A DNA stretch of 64,000 nt from Bactrocera neohumeralis (taxonomy: Eukaryota; Arthropoda; Insecta; Diptera; Tephritidae): positions 52,545,237 through 52,609,236 of the forward strand of contig NC_065923.1 in assembly GCF_024586455.1 (NCBI RefSeq). The letters run 5' to 3'. A program made the translations under genes and the position numbers. Position 1 is the first letter of the stretch. Every line of letters starts with the position of its first letter. The notes under the pieces were generated by a model that saw only the letters and a program-made list of their open reading frames with translations, searched no databases and was not told the origin of the DNA. Of this stretch, positions 21,145 to 32,439 are shown piece after piece.

Positions 21145-23689
21145 AAATAACCGAGAAAGCTTTTAAAAGGTATTGTAAATTTGCCGCATAATCCACGACG
21201 AAGTAATTGCGAGTACATAACGGCACATATAATAACGCTTGTAATCTGCGCATTTCATATTAGTACGCCTTCAAAAGCACTTCTGGGAGGAAAACTTAAC
21301 TTTGCTGCACAAAATGCTTACTGTGCGAGCCGCAGGGGTTATGAAGCCACATGGGAGGGTGAGTGCCCGCGCGCGTGTGCTAATCAAATTAAAAAAGTTG
21401 CGTTGGAAAACCCTTTTATTCTACTTCTTATTACTTTTACTTCTTGTTCTAATTCTGCCTCTTCTTACTGCTGTCGCGAGTACCTTCACTGAGCTTCGCC
21501 ACACATTCGCTGGTGCTCTCGAGCTTGGACGGCCGCCTGCGTAGTGCACAGCGCCGGAAATCCTCTTTACTTACAAATTTAAGCTTATTATTTTGCCTCA
21601 TAATAATTTGCGCTCAATTATATCAAATCGCTACACAATGTGGCACTAAATTTCATAAAGGCAGCAGCGGAGTGCAAAAGGGTATGCTGCCCTCGTCATT
21701 GACGCTGAGACACAATTTAAAGATTACATTTTACCTCTCATTAAGCTTTGCTTGCTTATATGCTCGAGCCACTGTCCTTCCCGTACCCCCTTCCTCCATC
21801 CAATTTGCTATTTAATCTGTGTGCGTGTTGGCCATAGCCACTGGGCGTTTGCTCTGTCTATCTGCTCATTATGTTGCGTTCGGTTGCTGCCGTTCTTCAG
21901 TTCACTTCGCTCGGTCGCTTTGTATTTGGTTTGTGTACATTGTGAGGCGCTCACTAGGTCGTCCCAAATTGGATGCTGGTTATATAACTTGCTATGTCAC
22001 ACCGTTGGTGCTGTGTTCACTTACAGCTGCTAAGCTCTACGGTTAATTGGTTGTCAAAGCGGTCACTGAGATTGTTGTTGCTGTGGCACGCTTGCCGCCT
22101 GCTCGGTAGCCAGGCAGAACATCTCAATTAGGCTTAGATCGCCTAGCATATTCTTTGTTTAATTTGTCTTCGCATAATCCTGTCGCAAAGTGTGACATGA
22201 ACCAAAGGTCTTGACGTAATTAGTAGATATGCTTGTGGTAGATGCCGTTGTGATGCTTGATAATGTTGTCAACACAGTCTCGGCCGTCAGCCCTTATGAT
22301 TTCTGCGAAATTGTGTGAGGCAGCCTGCAGCAGCGCCTTTGCATTGTCGGCTACTGCCTTATCAAAATTTCAACGCTATTATCTTGTCTAACTACTTGTA
22401 ATTTCTTAATAAAGCAACAGGACTCCACAGATACGCTGACGTAGGAAATTGGTGCGTAGTGGTGCATACTTTCTACAAGATATTGATTTATTTGCTCGAA
22501 TATGGTATAAAGTGTATCCTAAGGTACAAGGCTGGCCAATTGTCGGATTGTGTAACCTTCAATATAAACAGCTTTTCAGTCCTCGACGCTACTCGGTGGT
22601 CTCTACCAAGTTTTTAGCGCTAATACAGGTATTTGAAAAAAAGGTTTGAATTTCGAAGAAGAGGGATTATTGTATAATCTATCACCGGTTTGATTAGTGT
22701 CTTTGTACAGAGGTCAGTATTTTAGAGATTTTTTGTAAATTTTCCACCACATTTTTGGCCAAGATATCGCTGCACACTAGCACTAGAGCAGCTGAGTCCC
22801 TAAATGATGTAATATTTTACACTTTCTAAGGTCGAAATATATCACGTTTCATATCTAGTATTTTTTAGATCTTTGATTTTCCATTAGGCAACACGTTTTT
22901 CAGAGCTGGTCCTCTCGACAGCTAAAGCCTTATTTATACTTAAATTGGTTTGCCATTTCATGTTCAACAGTTTCACTCCACAATTATGTTTGCAAATTCA
23001 ATACCAAAGCTGGGGTTACCATTGTTAAGACGCCGTTCATCTTCAAAATGTCACTCTTTAGCATACTCTACGGGCAAACTGAATGACTGATCTATATTTC
23101 TTGAAAAATGAAGGCGGCTATAATGTTACATTCATTTAAGAACGGAAACCTCGAAAAAAACCGAATGTGTAACATGTTACTAGAACGAAAGGTAACAAAG
23201 TTTTTTCACCCCTGGAGTGCTACTCGGCTTTAAAAATTTTAAAAAGTGAACTTTAGTAGCCGAACTTGCTGTGAACAAATTCTTCCGATATCTCTTTACT
23301 CGACGAGGAAATGAGTTCAATCGGATCATAACCACACCTATCCTCTACACAGGGATTATATGAAAAAAAACTGTAATAACTCAATAAAGAAATGCGTCAG
23401 AACGTTCAGGTTTACAGTGCAGATGGTGCAAAACGAAAAGGTTAATGAAATTCAGATAACGCCTTTTTCTAGTAAAAATGTGTTCTTGTACTGAAAATTG
23501 ATAAAAAAGGGTAGAATAACCCACTGGTCTCCTTAAAAATAATATGTTGGGGTTTAGAAATTTCCGATTGCTTTTATACCCTATACTTATGTATCGATCG
23601 TTTTATAGTTTGTTGAATGTGTGAAACCAAATAATGTAATGTTTCGGTAAATGGGTGAGATATTATAATAAAAATACTTAGAACAAGTA
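21145..23689. other. Gene-free stretch, probably unique sequence
   Basis: GC content is a little higher between 21300 and 22400. Several overlapping plus-strand frames of 66-103 codons exist (21181-22046), but their translations show no motif, and the frames overlap one another, which argues against coding. Nothing recognised from 22400 to 23690. Confidence 0.4.
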
Positions 23690-25035
23690 AGAAAGGACTT
23701 AATTCGGGTGGAACCGAACAGTTTATACTATTGCAACTTGCATGAATTGAAGTCAGGGAAATACCTTAAGGTGCAAAACCCCAAGCAGAGGATCAGATTC
23801 TAAGCAATTTTATAATTATATAACTGTTTTCATGCCACATACCAAAAATACTCCCTGGATTTCAATAAGGTACCTCACATACATTCACCATTCATATGGA
23901 GTAAAGTCAGTCGGATGTTAGTAAATCCTGATATTAGTTATATGGGGGCTTGATCAAGTTTTCGACCAATTGTATATATTTCCGGCACAAGGATGTACTC
24001 TTATCATTAAATATGTTCTTTTCATTGATATATCTCAAATATTGGCCAATATATCAAGCATAAAATCACCCGGAAGTTCAAAATTCTTTATATAATATTA
24101 GGTATATGAACCTCAAAGAAGTACTGACGCGGTTCGCGCCATTTTTCGTACACAGATATATTACAATAACTTTAAAGGGCTTATTAGCGTAAAATTGTAT
24201 CCTGTTATATCAATTGCTTTTTCATTGAATTTAAATTTATGATTTATGGGAAGTAGACGCGGTTGTAGTCCGATTTCGCTCATTTTCGCACTGTCACATA
24301 GGAATATGAGAGTAGCGCCACGTATAAGATGTAGACGAAATCGGTCGGGCGAGTTCCGAGATAAATGATTTCACCAAAAATTGGGCGGTGGCACACCCAT
24401 CGTGCAATTTTCACACCGGCTCCCATAAAGCCGTCTCAAATCATCTCGGAGGTGAAGTTTAATGTTTCAGGCAGATAGTCCCCGAATTCAAACTCGTCTC
24501 GTTATCTACTACTGTTATCGAATTGAAATGTGAATTTTTAATTTACACTTCACGTGTTTTTCGAATCGGTAAAATTTTTTCTGTAAGTTGGTAGTACTGT
24601 CGCATCATCTTGTGAGGATCTAAAAGTGAATTCTTCTATTTTTACTGTGTCTGAATTTATTGAACAAAGAAGTGCGATAATGCACCATCTCATACTGCAT
24701 TGGTTATTTGTGATCATTTCGCCACATTTTCAACTAATATCGTGTCGCAACCACCGCATTCGCCTGATTTACCTTCGTGTAACTTCTAGCTATTCAGTAA
24801 ATTAACATGACCACTCCGAGGACACTGTTTTGATTCAATTGAGGATATATAAGTTGAATCGAAGAATGCCCTTGGCCATCAAAGCCATGAGGAGGATTTT
24901 TAAAAGTACTATGATGAAATGGCCACCTTTCAATTTGATCACAGTAATATAATTTTATATCTACCTCCATTAGGTGATACGTACAACCGTTAGGTATTAT
25001 ACTCTGTATCCACAGATTACAGGAGTATGAAAATA
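23690..25035 (+). repeat. Dispersed repeat, family B, long decayed copy
   Basis: Starts GAACAAGTAAGAAAGGACTT and AATTCGGGTGGAACCGAACA (hairpin), then TTTATACTATTGCAACTTG. So the opening is like family A but the body differs: TTAAAGGGCTTATT, GAAGTAGACGCGGTTGTAGTCCGATTTCG-like block near 24240, GAAATCGGTCGGGCGAGTTC near 24340 and a GGCGGTGGCACACCC block. It ends near 25030 with GGAGTATGAAAATAAA. The mariner piece at 24675-24960 interrupts it. Confidence 0.6.
24675..24960 (+). pseudogene. Mariner transposase C-terminal fragment
   Basis: DNAPSHTALVI at 24676-24705 (second catalytic Asp), then NIVSQPPHSPDL near 24735-24770, SKLT.PLRGHCFDSIEDI and ALGHQ, following the mariner C-terminus. The PDLAPCDF motif reads PDLPSCNF, so the third Asp is Asn. 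In-frame stops follow. It lies inside a family B repeat. Confidence 0.8.
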
Positions 25036-26765
25036 AAGTATGGTTAATAGAAATCCATTATTTTTGCTTTAAAAAGAGGTTTTTATTATTTCATAATGCT
25101 ACTATCATGGGACAGCCGCTTCTCTTGAGGCGTATTTTTCACCAGTAATATCATTCGCCGTAGACAGAAACAGGTAGATATCACTTGGTGCAGGGCTCCC
25201 ACTATATAGTGCATGCTTAAGAACCTCATGTTCAAGCTCCGGATGTTCTGACGGAACAGTATTCTTCTCCTATTGGTCAAAGCTGGTCAAGTGCTTCCTT
25301 CTGACGGTCCGACTGTTAACAGTACAGGTCCGAAATAAACGTTTGGCCATAGAGGTGCAGTTAATTCCTTACAACTCCCACCTAACGCATAGTGAAACCT
25401 AAATGTAAATCCTGTCGTAAGTGAGCCTTTGTTCAGCTCCGGTAACCTTCCGCTTCAGAAATCAATCGATTTTGTTGCGATTCAGCAGCTGAGCGCCAAT
25501 TTCCATGATCTTTTTTGCGTTAACTCATGTAATATCCATACGTTGACATTTCTTTAAATGCTTCTAAACAATTTATTGTGCAATGTTTATCTCCTGGACA
25601 ATTGAAACGTTATTTGCAAGATGTAAGGGACGATATTTCAATGAAATTAAGAGGACACCAATAAGGCCTATTTGCCCTCACTTCTCTCTCTGAATAATTA
25701 TTTCCAAAAATAATATATTTCATAGTATAGAATATGAGTACAAGTAACAAGTTTTGAAACATCTTCATACTTACAAAGCATGCTGATGTTAATAACACAC
25801 TAATTTCGTTTTCCCCAGCAAGAATGGCTTAATTTTTCACTTGCAATGCTTACTGTGTACACATTGCTGTGCACTGACACTGTGGCCACTCCATGCACTT
25901 CATTATTTCGCTTAAATTATTTACAATCTGTTCAGAGTCTCAGCGCTCGCATCATTTAGTTAATTCTTTTTACACAATTTCCCCGCTTTTTTCCTTCGCA
26001 CCGCGTCGCAACTTGCAACTCATAAATTCTCTAAGGCGAAGCATGCCACAACGAACTCTTCTTCTGCTTTCCCGCCCACACAGTGTCATTACTTCATCCT
26101 CCGTTGGCCGTTGTCCGTCATCCATTCATATCTCAAACGAAATATTAAATGTCATTGCTGCACACAACTCTTAATTTTCGAGCGCCAACACAGAGCTTTC
26201 AAAGTATGTGAATGAGGATCCCTCGCCCTATCTGTCTGCCATTGCAGCTGCAGGCGCCATAAACTATGCTGTGAACACCTCGTTGCGCTGCCACTACAAC
26301 TGCAATGATCTATGTAGTTGCACACCTCCCCGCTCCCTGCTCGTCCATTTAACTTTTTAATATTATTACAAAGCAATTTCAGCATCATTACGAAAAACAA
26401 ATCATGATTTTTATGTTATTCTTGCAACTTGTGCTGTTGTTGTTCTCGTTGTTGCAATTGCCACTGTTGCTTGTTGTTGTTGCTTTAGTGCCATAAATAC
26501 ATCGCTGCTGGCATTCTCCTGTGCAGTACTAACCGAGAAGACTGAAGGTCTCCTTGCCGTTTGCTAAGCCAACCACTCGAAGCCGCTGTCCCAAGCAGTG
26601 CATTTCCTCACTAAAGCTTTCGCCCTCAACTTTATCGCAGTCGCTGTGCTCTTTAAGTTTCCTTTCATTCGCTCGCGCATTCACCACTTAGTAGATCAGC
26701 CCGCATGGCGTGTAAAAATGCAAAAATGTGTGTGCTGAATTTTCGCATTTTCTTTTCAATTTTGT
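25036..26765. other. Gene-free stretch
   Basis: 25080-25340 has locally higher GC content but no identifiable product. 25800-26700 looks like unique fly intergenic DNA with a GTTGTTGTT-rich patch near 26432-26485. The frames at 25893-26174 and 26152-26400 overlap on opposite strands and show no motif. Confidence 0.4.
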
Positions 26766-27090
26766 TTTTATACCCCTGAACAGGGGGTATTAAGTTTGGC
26801 ACAACGTTTATAATAACGTCGAAGACCGTATACAAAATATAAGTATAAATGAGCAGTGTGACAGCCTAAGTCGATATAGCCACATCCGTCTGTCCGTTTA
26901 TCTGTATATGCGGCAACTAGGTAATCCTTTTCACACATTTTTTCTCCTAAAATAGCTGTTCTTTGTCGGATCCACCGATATCGAACCACTATAGCATATA
27001 TCCGTCATTCAAAATCAAGTTCTTGTATAGAAAGCTTTTTCATTTGTGAAGGGTATTATATCTACGTTGGAACCGAAGCTAACTTTTTGT
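26766..27090 (-). repeat. Dispersed repeat, family C, inverted fragment
   Basis: The plus strand opens TTATACCCCTGAACAGGGGG (the family C end GTTCAGGGTATAAA reversed), then CATCCGTCTGTCCGTTTATC, and closes GAACCGAAGCTAAC (the family C start reversed). The middle has diverged from the 12832 copy and is shorter. Confidence 0.6.
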
Positions 27091-27451
27091 TTTTTGCTTT
27101 TGTTCCGTTATTCCACTAACGGTATTTCGTTTGCACATAATGTGCAGTTGATAGTTGACGCTACACTCAACGAGCGAAGAGATTCCAAACGAGTATGATG
27201 TTTATTTGAGTGGGCCAACAGACAGATTTTGACTAGAACTTTTATAGAGATGGTATTGAGCAAAGTTTTAACTGTAGTCTAAATACTATTTTATCACATT
27301 TGAAGAAATTTTTTGTTTAGAGAACTTGTGTTAAAAATTGATTTCACAAACACCGTTATTCATACATATTTATTTCTGAAGTAATCCAATGAGAGAAAAA
27401 CGTTTCCAGTTTGTAAGATAGAGAGTTGTTGAAATAATTATGCTTAATATA

Positions 27452-28234
27452 CAAGGTTCATTCCAAAGTAAACAGGACTTTAAAAAAACAAAACAAAACA
27501 AAATAGGTTTTTCGGCAAAATCAATTTATTTTATTCCAAATACTCTCCTTCTGCTTCAATACATCTTTTTGCACGGTCCAAAAGCATGCCGAACGAGTGT
27601 TTTTTTTTTGTTTTTTGGTTTTTTGTTGTGTTTTTTTATTTTTTGTCAAATAATCGTCCTTCGAATGTTGGATTCTGAGCAATTTTTGGTCGTCAGTCAA
27701 TTTGTCCGGAACAAACAGTGCACACAACTTTCGCAAGCCTAAATGTTCGGTAAAATTGCGATAAATCGATGTTTCGGAGATGTTTAATTCTATTTCCATG
27801 AATTTCAATGATGATTTCGGCTGATGTTTGATGAATTCACGCACAGTTTTGATGGAATTTCCGGTGATCACGGATTTTGATTGCCCACATGTTGATCGTT
27901 ATTTATGTCCTCACGACCACTTTGAAAAAGGTGAAACCACTCGTGCACTCTGCTACGGGATAGGCAATCATCGCCACTAACTTGTTTCATCAATTGAAAA
28001 GTTTCGATAAAAGTTTTACCATTTTTAAAACAAAATTTATTGTTTGCTCTTTTCGCAAGCTTATTTTCGCACCGATAACGCAAACATACTGACACTTAAA
28101 ACTTCCAGTCAATGAAATGTCATGAAATTCTCACTGGAAAATCGATAAAGAAGCAGATTCTAACGCATTAGTCGACATATAGATACCAGGGGGCACTAGA
28201 TTCAAAAGACCTGTTTACTTTGGAAAGCCCCTTG
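27452..28234 (-). mobile_element. Internally deleted mariner, copy 1
   Basis: Terminal inverted repeats CAAGGTTCATTCCAAAGTAA (27452 on) and, from the other side at 28234, CAAGGGGCTTTCCAAAGTAA, each followed by ACAGG.CTTT and flanked by TA (27450-27451, 28235-28236). Coding remains on the minus strand: KTFIETFQLMKQVSGDDCLS and SRVHEWFHLFQSGREDINN, then in a new frame NSIKTVREFIKHQPKSSLKF and KLTDDQKLLRIQHSKDD, which jumps to YLTKN. A T-rich block (27600-27645) replaces about 190 bases present in the sister copy at 34481. All three catalytic Asp codons are gone. Full mariners are about 1.3 kb. Confidence 0.9.
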
Positions 28235-28870
28235 TATTAGGAGTTTCCGAGATTTCTATCTTGGAGTTAATCGACTAGCCAGATTGTAAGTGATTAACAG
28301 ACCAGTCTAGAATTTCCGCTTTTTTTAATTGTCGTAATAGTCACCTAAAAATATAATAAACTCATAAAGCTGCCTCTCAATCTAGAAATGACGCCTGTTC
28401 GGAAGAGTCAGTACAAACATTTTCTTCTCCAACTCCTCCTTCCGTCATGCAGAGATATTTCGTTATATCCTGCCATCAATGCTAACATACTAAAGTCCAT
28501 ATATCTTTCAAAAAATCTTTCCTTCGAACACTTTGGATTTCAACACCTCAACACAATTCTTGATATTTATCGAAAGTAATGATTTCAGATTAGCTTTGTA
28601 TGGTAATGTGGACTTTGAGAGAGACGCTACATATATTCTGCAACCTAAAAATTTTCACCATCAACAGTGACATGATTTCTATCATGATTGTCTCAACCTA
28701 TGACTTCAAGGACAGAAGTATTTGGCTTCCGGTATTTTTTCTCTACTATGTAATTACTTAAGATGGCTAAACCAGTGTCGCTTTTGTTTAGACTAATACT
28801 ATCTTCCTTATAGGTAACACAATTGTGGCGCTACTAGAATTAAATCCATATGATTTTTAGTTAGCCCTAA

Positions 28871-29200
28871 ACTTCAAAAGGTGCGCGTATAAATTTTACG
28901 GCTGTCAGATCAATAGCTTTTTGAAGGGAAAAATACAGTTTAAGCAATAACTTGGCTTGCTGGCGAGATTCCTGATGTTGTCCTAGGAAAATCAACCATA
29001 AAAGATTGAAGACGGTGGACGCCCGAAAGCGGCTGTTACCGACGAAAATATCAAAAACACACACAAAATAATTTTGAATGACCCTAAAGTGAAGTTGTTC
29101 GAGATAGTAGGCACTCTAAAGAAATCAACTGAACGTTTACATCATATTTTTCACGAATATTTGAGTATGAGTATTAAATATGGATGGATGAGATATGGCT
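28871..29200 (+). pseudogene. Mariner N-terminal fragment
   Basis: GGRPKAAVTDENIKNTHKII (near 29014-29073) followed by LNDPKVKLFEIVGTLK and STERLHHIFHEYLSM, matching the second helix-turn-helix and linker of mariner transposases (usual GRPKTAVT.ENI...ILND...L.EIA..L.IS..R..HI.HE.L.M). Upstream, SFLKGKIQFKQ is more decayed. Ends before any catalytic residue. Confidence 0.75.
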
Positions 29201-29209
29201 TCATCACAT

Positions 29210-30149
29210 CACTCGGAAGTTCAATCGATTGCCAACCGAGTAGTCTGCATACAGACTGCAAATGCACTCATAATTTCGCATTTTTCAAGAAAGCGCTGTT
29301 CGTCTGTGTTCTATGTTTCTTTAAATGTAGATCGTCTATCCGATTCGTATACAATCCGAAAGATAAATAGCAGATTTGTTGACACCTTCTATTTTTAATT
29401 AAACTTACGTCTTTTGTAAAGAAGTCTCTAAAACTTTGTAAATAGCTATAATAGCTCATAGTTCTGACAATTCTTATCAAATATTATTTTTCGCTATAAA
29501 ATTATCCCGGTGTGTTTGTCTACTCTGTTAGCCTTGTAGTGCTTTCACAATGTATTTCACTGTTATTACTTTGATCATTTGAGAAGCTAAAATGCAGTTT
29601 ATGCACTTAATGTGAACACCAACTTCATTTCAAGTCATAACAGTCGCAATGGTGACAACAAAATGTAGAGCGAGAGAGGCCAATTACATGCCTGAGGAAT
29701 TGTGGCCGGCAGGTAACATGGAAGGTTGACTTTGTGCGTTTGGAAGTATATGTAATTGTTTATTTACGAACCCTTTAGGAATACTCTCTATCCGAGCTTA
29801 TTTAGCTAGAAATTCTAGTAAAAGTTCACGCTAGTTTTCTTAAAACTATTTATCTTGATTCGAGTAGTTCCAATTTATCTTCCTAAACTATTTTTTTAAT
29901 TCTCTCTTGAATCTCTATATCTATATTTTTATATGCCGGAAGCAAATTCAAAAAATTAGAGATCATCAAAATCGGTTATATAGATTTATGATTGGATATA
30001 ATTTGGTTTAACAAAACAAGGAAGGAAGGAACAAAACGAGGAAGGACTGAGTTCTGGTGAAACCAACCATTTTATATCCAACGGCTGCTCTTGAACTGGT
30101 ATTAAACCCGCCACATATAGACCTCTTCACTGAAAACTGCGGGACGACA
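29210..30149. repeat. Gene-free stretch with a family A/B start fragment
   Basis: 29210-30000 shows nothing recognisable. 30010-30085 (GAAGGACTGAGTTCTGGTGA, then AACCAACCATTTTATA) is the opening hairpin block of the family A/B repeats. From 30100 to 30149 the sequence is unassigned and borders the truncated end of the RTE copy. Confidence 0.5.
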
Positions 30150-30805
30150 GTCGGCATACGCCAACAGCTGTATACTCTTATAGAAGATGGTACCTTCTCT
30201 ATTTAGTTCTGCAGCTCGAACTATTTTCTCCAGAAAAAGTTGAAGAAGTCGAACGATAGGGAGTCGCCTTCTCTGAAACCTCGTTTGGTATCGAACGGCT
30301 CGGAGAGGTCCTTCCCGATGCTGACGGAGCTTTTCGTGTTGCTCAACGTCAGTTTACAAAGCCGTATTAGTTTTGCGGGGATACCAAATTCAGACATCGC
30401 GGCATAAAGGCAGCTCCTTTTCGTGCTGTCGAAAGCAGCTTTGAAATTGACGAAGAGGTGGTGTGTGTCGATTCTCCTTTCACGGGTCTTTTCCAAGATT
30501 TGGCGCATGGTGAATATCTGGTCGGTTCTTGATTTGCCAGGTCTAAAGCCACACAGATAAGGTCCAATCAGTTTGTTGACGGTGGGCTTTAATCTTTCAC
30601 ACAATACGCTCGATAGAACCTCATATGCGATGTTGAGGAGGCTTATCCCACAGCAGATTGTTGGGTCTCCTTTTTTATGGATTGGGCAGAGCACACTTAA
30701 ATTCCAATTGTTGGGCATGCTTTCCTCCGACCATATTTTACAAAAAAGCTGATGCATGCTCCCTATTAGTTCTTCGCCGCCGTGTTTGAATAGCTCGGCC
30801 GGCAA
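30150..30805 (-). pseudogene. RTE copy 2 reverse transcriptase fragment
   Basis: PAELFKHGGEELIGSMHQLF, WNLSVLCPIHKKGDP, ISLLNIAYEVLSSVL, CGFRPGKSRTDQIF, HLFVNFKAAFDSTKR, GFREGDSLSFDFFN, then after a shift AAELNREGTIFYKSIQLLAYAD. Motif A reads VNFKAAFDS: the catalytic Asp of VDFKAAFDS is Asn. A few residues of the ANYRG motif are missing (TICCGISLL). The copy ends at YAD, before the last Asp of YADD. Confidence 0.9.
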
Positions 30806-31144
30806 TCCATCGGCCCGCCGCTTTGTTGTTCTTCAGGCGGGTAATTGCTATTCGAACTTCTTCATGGTCGAGCAATGGAACGTCTGCTACATCGTCATCG
30901 ATTGGGGAATCGGGTTCGCCTTCTCCTGGCGTTATGCGTGCACTGCCATTCAGCAGGCTGGAGTAGTGTTCCCTCCGTAATTTAAGTATGCTCTGGGCAT
31001 CGGTGACTAGATCACCTTTGGGGGTTCTACAAGAGTATGCTCCGGTTTTGAAACCTTCTGTAAGCCGCCGCATTTTTTCGTAGAACTTTCGAGCATTACC
31101 CCTGTCGGCCAGCTTATCAAGCACTTCATACTCACGCATTTCGA
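30738..31144 (-). pseudogene. RTE copy 2 linker region
   Basis: MREYEVLDKLADRGNARKFY, EKMRRLTEGFKTGAYSCRTP, DAQSILKLRREHYSSLLNGS and VRIAITRLKNNKAAG. A single-base loss after KAAG puts DGLPAELF into another frame. Unlike copy 1 it lacks the 90-bp internal duplication, so that insertion is private to copy 1. Confidence 0.85.
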
Positions 31145-31156
31145 CCTCTTTCTTTT
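31145..31156. repeat. Target-site duplication, 3' side of nested RTE
   Basis: CCTCTTTCTTTT on the plus strand, identical to 32028-32039. Both sit at the KKEVEMRE/KKKEAEMRE position of the host RTE. Confidence 0.9.
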
Positions 31157-32027
31157 CTTCTTCTTCTTAATTGGCGTAGACACCGCTTACGCGATTATAG
31201 CCGAGTTAACAACAGCGCGCCAGTCGTTTCTCCTTTTCGCTACATGGCGCCAATTGGATATTCCAAGCGTAGCCAGGTCCTTCTCCACTTGGTCCTTCCA
31301 ACGGAGTGGAGGTCTTCCTCTTCCTCTGCTTCCCCCGGCGGGTACAGCGTCGAATACTTTCAAAGCTGGAGTGTTTTCGTCCATTCGGACAACATGACGT
31401 AGCCAGCGTAGCCGCTGTCTTTTAATTCGCTGAACTATGTCGATGTCGTCGTATATCTCGTACAGCTCATTGTTCCATCGAATGCGATATTCGCCGTGGC
31501 CAACGCGCAAAGGACCACAAATCTTTCGCAGAACTTTTCTCTCGAAAACTCGCAACGTCGACTCATCAGTTGTTGACATCGTCCAAGCCTCTTCCCCATA
31601 TAGCAGGACGGGAATTATGAGCGACTTATAGAGTTTGGCTTTTGTTCGTCGAGAGAGGACTTTACTTTTCAATTGCCTACTCAGTGCGAAGTAGCACCTG
31701 TTGGCAAAAGCAACCATGGTCGTCATCAAAAGAGGGGTTTCTCATCCTAGGCTGTTTGTCGTTTTTCATTGGGGTAGGCTTTTTACGTGGCGGGTCCCAA
31801 ACCCAGCGCACAACCCTATGCAGGGGATATTTCGCCTTCTCACTTTAGCTCACCTTCTTCCCCTTCTTCTTTAGCTTCTTAGGCTACCCAGAGGATACTT
31901 GGTCAAAGACCGGAAGTCGTGAGCTGCTTGAGTCATAAGTAAAAGAATCGTTTCTGGCCACTCCCAAGTGAATGGCGATCAGAGAACTTTCATCACTTGC
32001 GTGAACTTCTACACATGACCCCATCCT
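31157..32027 (-). mobile_element. Short internally deleted RTE nested in RTE copy 2
   Basis: An 871-bp element with both natural ends. The 5' leader begins GGGGTCATGTGTAGAAG at about 32024 and runs through GGTAGCCTAAG and CCCCTGCATAGGGTTGTGCG to DDDHG near 31733. There it jumps over endonuclease and RT to FANRCYFALSRQL and the whole C-terminal domain, ending in AAGAAGAAG at 31157. It is flanked by the 12-bp duplication CCTCTTTCTTTT (31145-31156 and 32028-32039). It therefore inserted into the larger copy in the same orientation, presumably with enzymes supplied by an intact relative. Confidence 0.9.
31187..31729 (-). pseudogene. RTE C-terminal domain, open frame, in the nested element
   Basis: An uninterrupted frame of 180 codons: RCYFALSRQLKSKVLSRRTK, LYKSLIIPVLLYGEEAWTMS, VLRKICGPLRVGHGEYRIRW, IKRQRLRWLRHVVRMDENTP and NDWRAVVNSAIIA. 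This is the part downstream of the RT in RTE proteins. The element has lost its endonuclease and polymerase, so the frame is a remnant and not an independent gene. It is the best-preserved copy of this domain in the window. Confidence 0.85.
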
Positions 32028-32039
32028 CCTCTTTCTTTT
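32028..32039. repeat. Target-site duplication, 5' side of nested RTE
   Basis: CCTCTTTCTTTT, identical to 31145-31156. Confidence 0.9.
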
Positions 32040-32082
32040 ACTGTCTGCAAAAAATTCTCGCTTCCACTTCAACTCTCAGAAT

Positions 32083-32279
32083 CTATCCTATCCCGCACGT
32101 GTTGTGGTCGATCGCAACGTTGCGAGGTAGGCAGTCTGTTTTCTCTCCGCCGAAAATGCCGTCCCACAGTTCTCTTATGCCGAGTTGTTGACGAGTGCTC
32201 TCAGAGAGCAGGAGTGCAAGCCGAGTAGCAAATCGTTCGACTGTCTGTTGTGATTGCAGCTTCTCGACGTCGACGTCAT
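32083..32279 (-). pseudogene. RTE copy 2, region upstream of the nested element
   Basis: DVEKLQSQQTVERFATRLAL, LLSESTRQQLGIRELWDGIF, then a jump to GGEKTDCLPRNV, which aligns in another frame with the bases encoding AAEKKRMPSSQRK in copy 1. So part of the WYNEECRVA segment is deleted. The residues read before DVEKL in this frame come from the inverted leader piece and are not element protein. Confidence 0.75.
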
Positions 32280-32439
32280 CCCCTACATAGGGTTGTGCGC
32301 TGGGTTTGGGACCCGCCACGTAAAAAGACCTCCCCGATGAAAGAATAATGTCAACTGGTTGCTCGAAAATCCTGATATTTGATTATTTAGCTAATTTAAG
32401 TTTTCGCTCAATTATTGGGGGCTAAAGGAAGTGTTGATA

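Larger units (their letters stand above)
30150..32345 (-). mobile_element. RTE-clade LINE copy 2, rearranged host copy
   Basis: Reading the minus strand, the copy runs from 32279 (DVEKLQSQQTVERF) to 32028, is interrupted by a second RTE at 31157-32027, and resumes at 31144 to 30150, where it stops inside the RT motif as QLLAYAD. The 3' third is absent. At the other end, 32283-32343 carries leader sequence (CACAACCCTA reversed, GGGTTTGGGACCCGCCACG) in the opposite orientation to the rest, and the endonuclease is missing. This is the layout of a 5'-inverted LINE insertion. Confidence 0.8.

Noticed and set aside
20824..21191. Three overlapping plus-strand frames rich in TDGRTDGR-type repeats
   Set aside because: They are read-throughs of the GGAC minisatellite, open in every frame, inside a non-coding repeat.
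21181..22046. Cluster of five overlapping plus-strand frames of 75-103 codons
   Set aside because: No motif, no relatives in the window, and the frames overlap each other in different phases.
25080..25340. Locally GC-richer block considered as a SINE or coding remnant
   Set aside because: No tRNA-like promoter boxes, tail or protein similarity could be supported.
32280..32319. Frame beginning MAGPKPSAQPYVGD as a start of an RTE protein
   Set aside because: These codons are antisense leader sequence in an inverted piece; the element homology begins only at DVEKLQSQQ.
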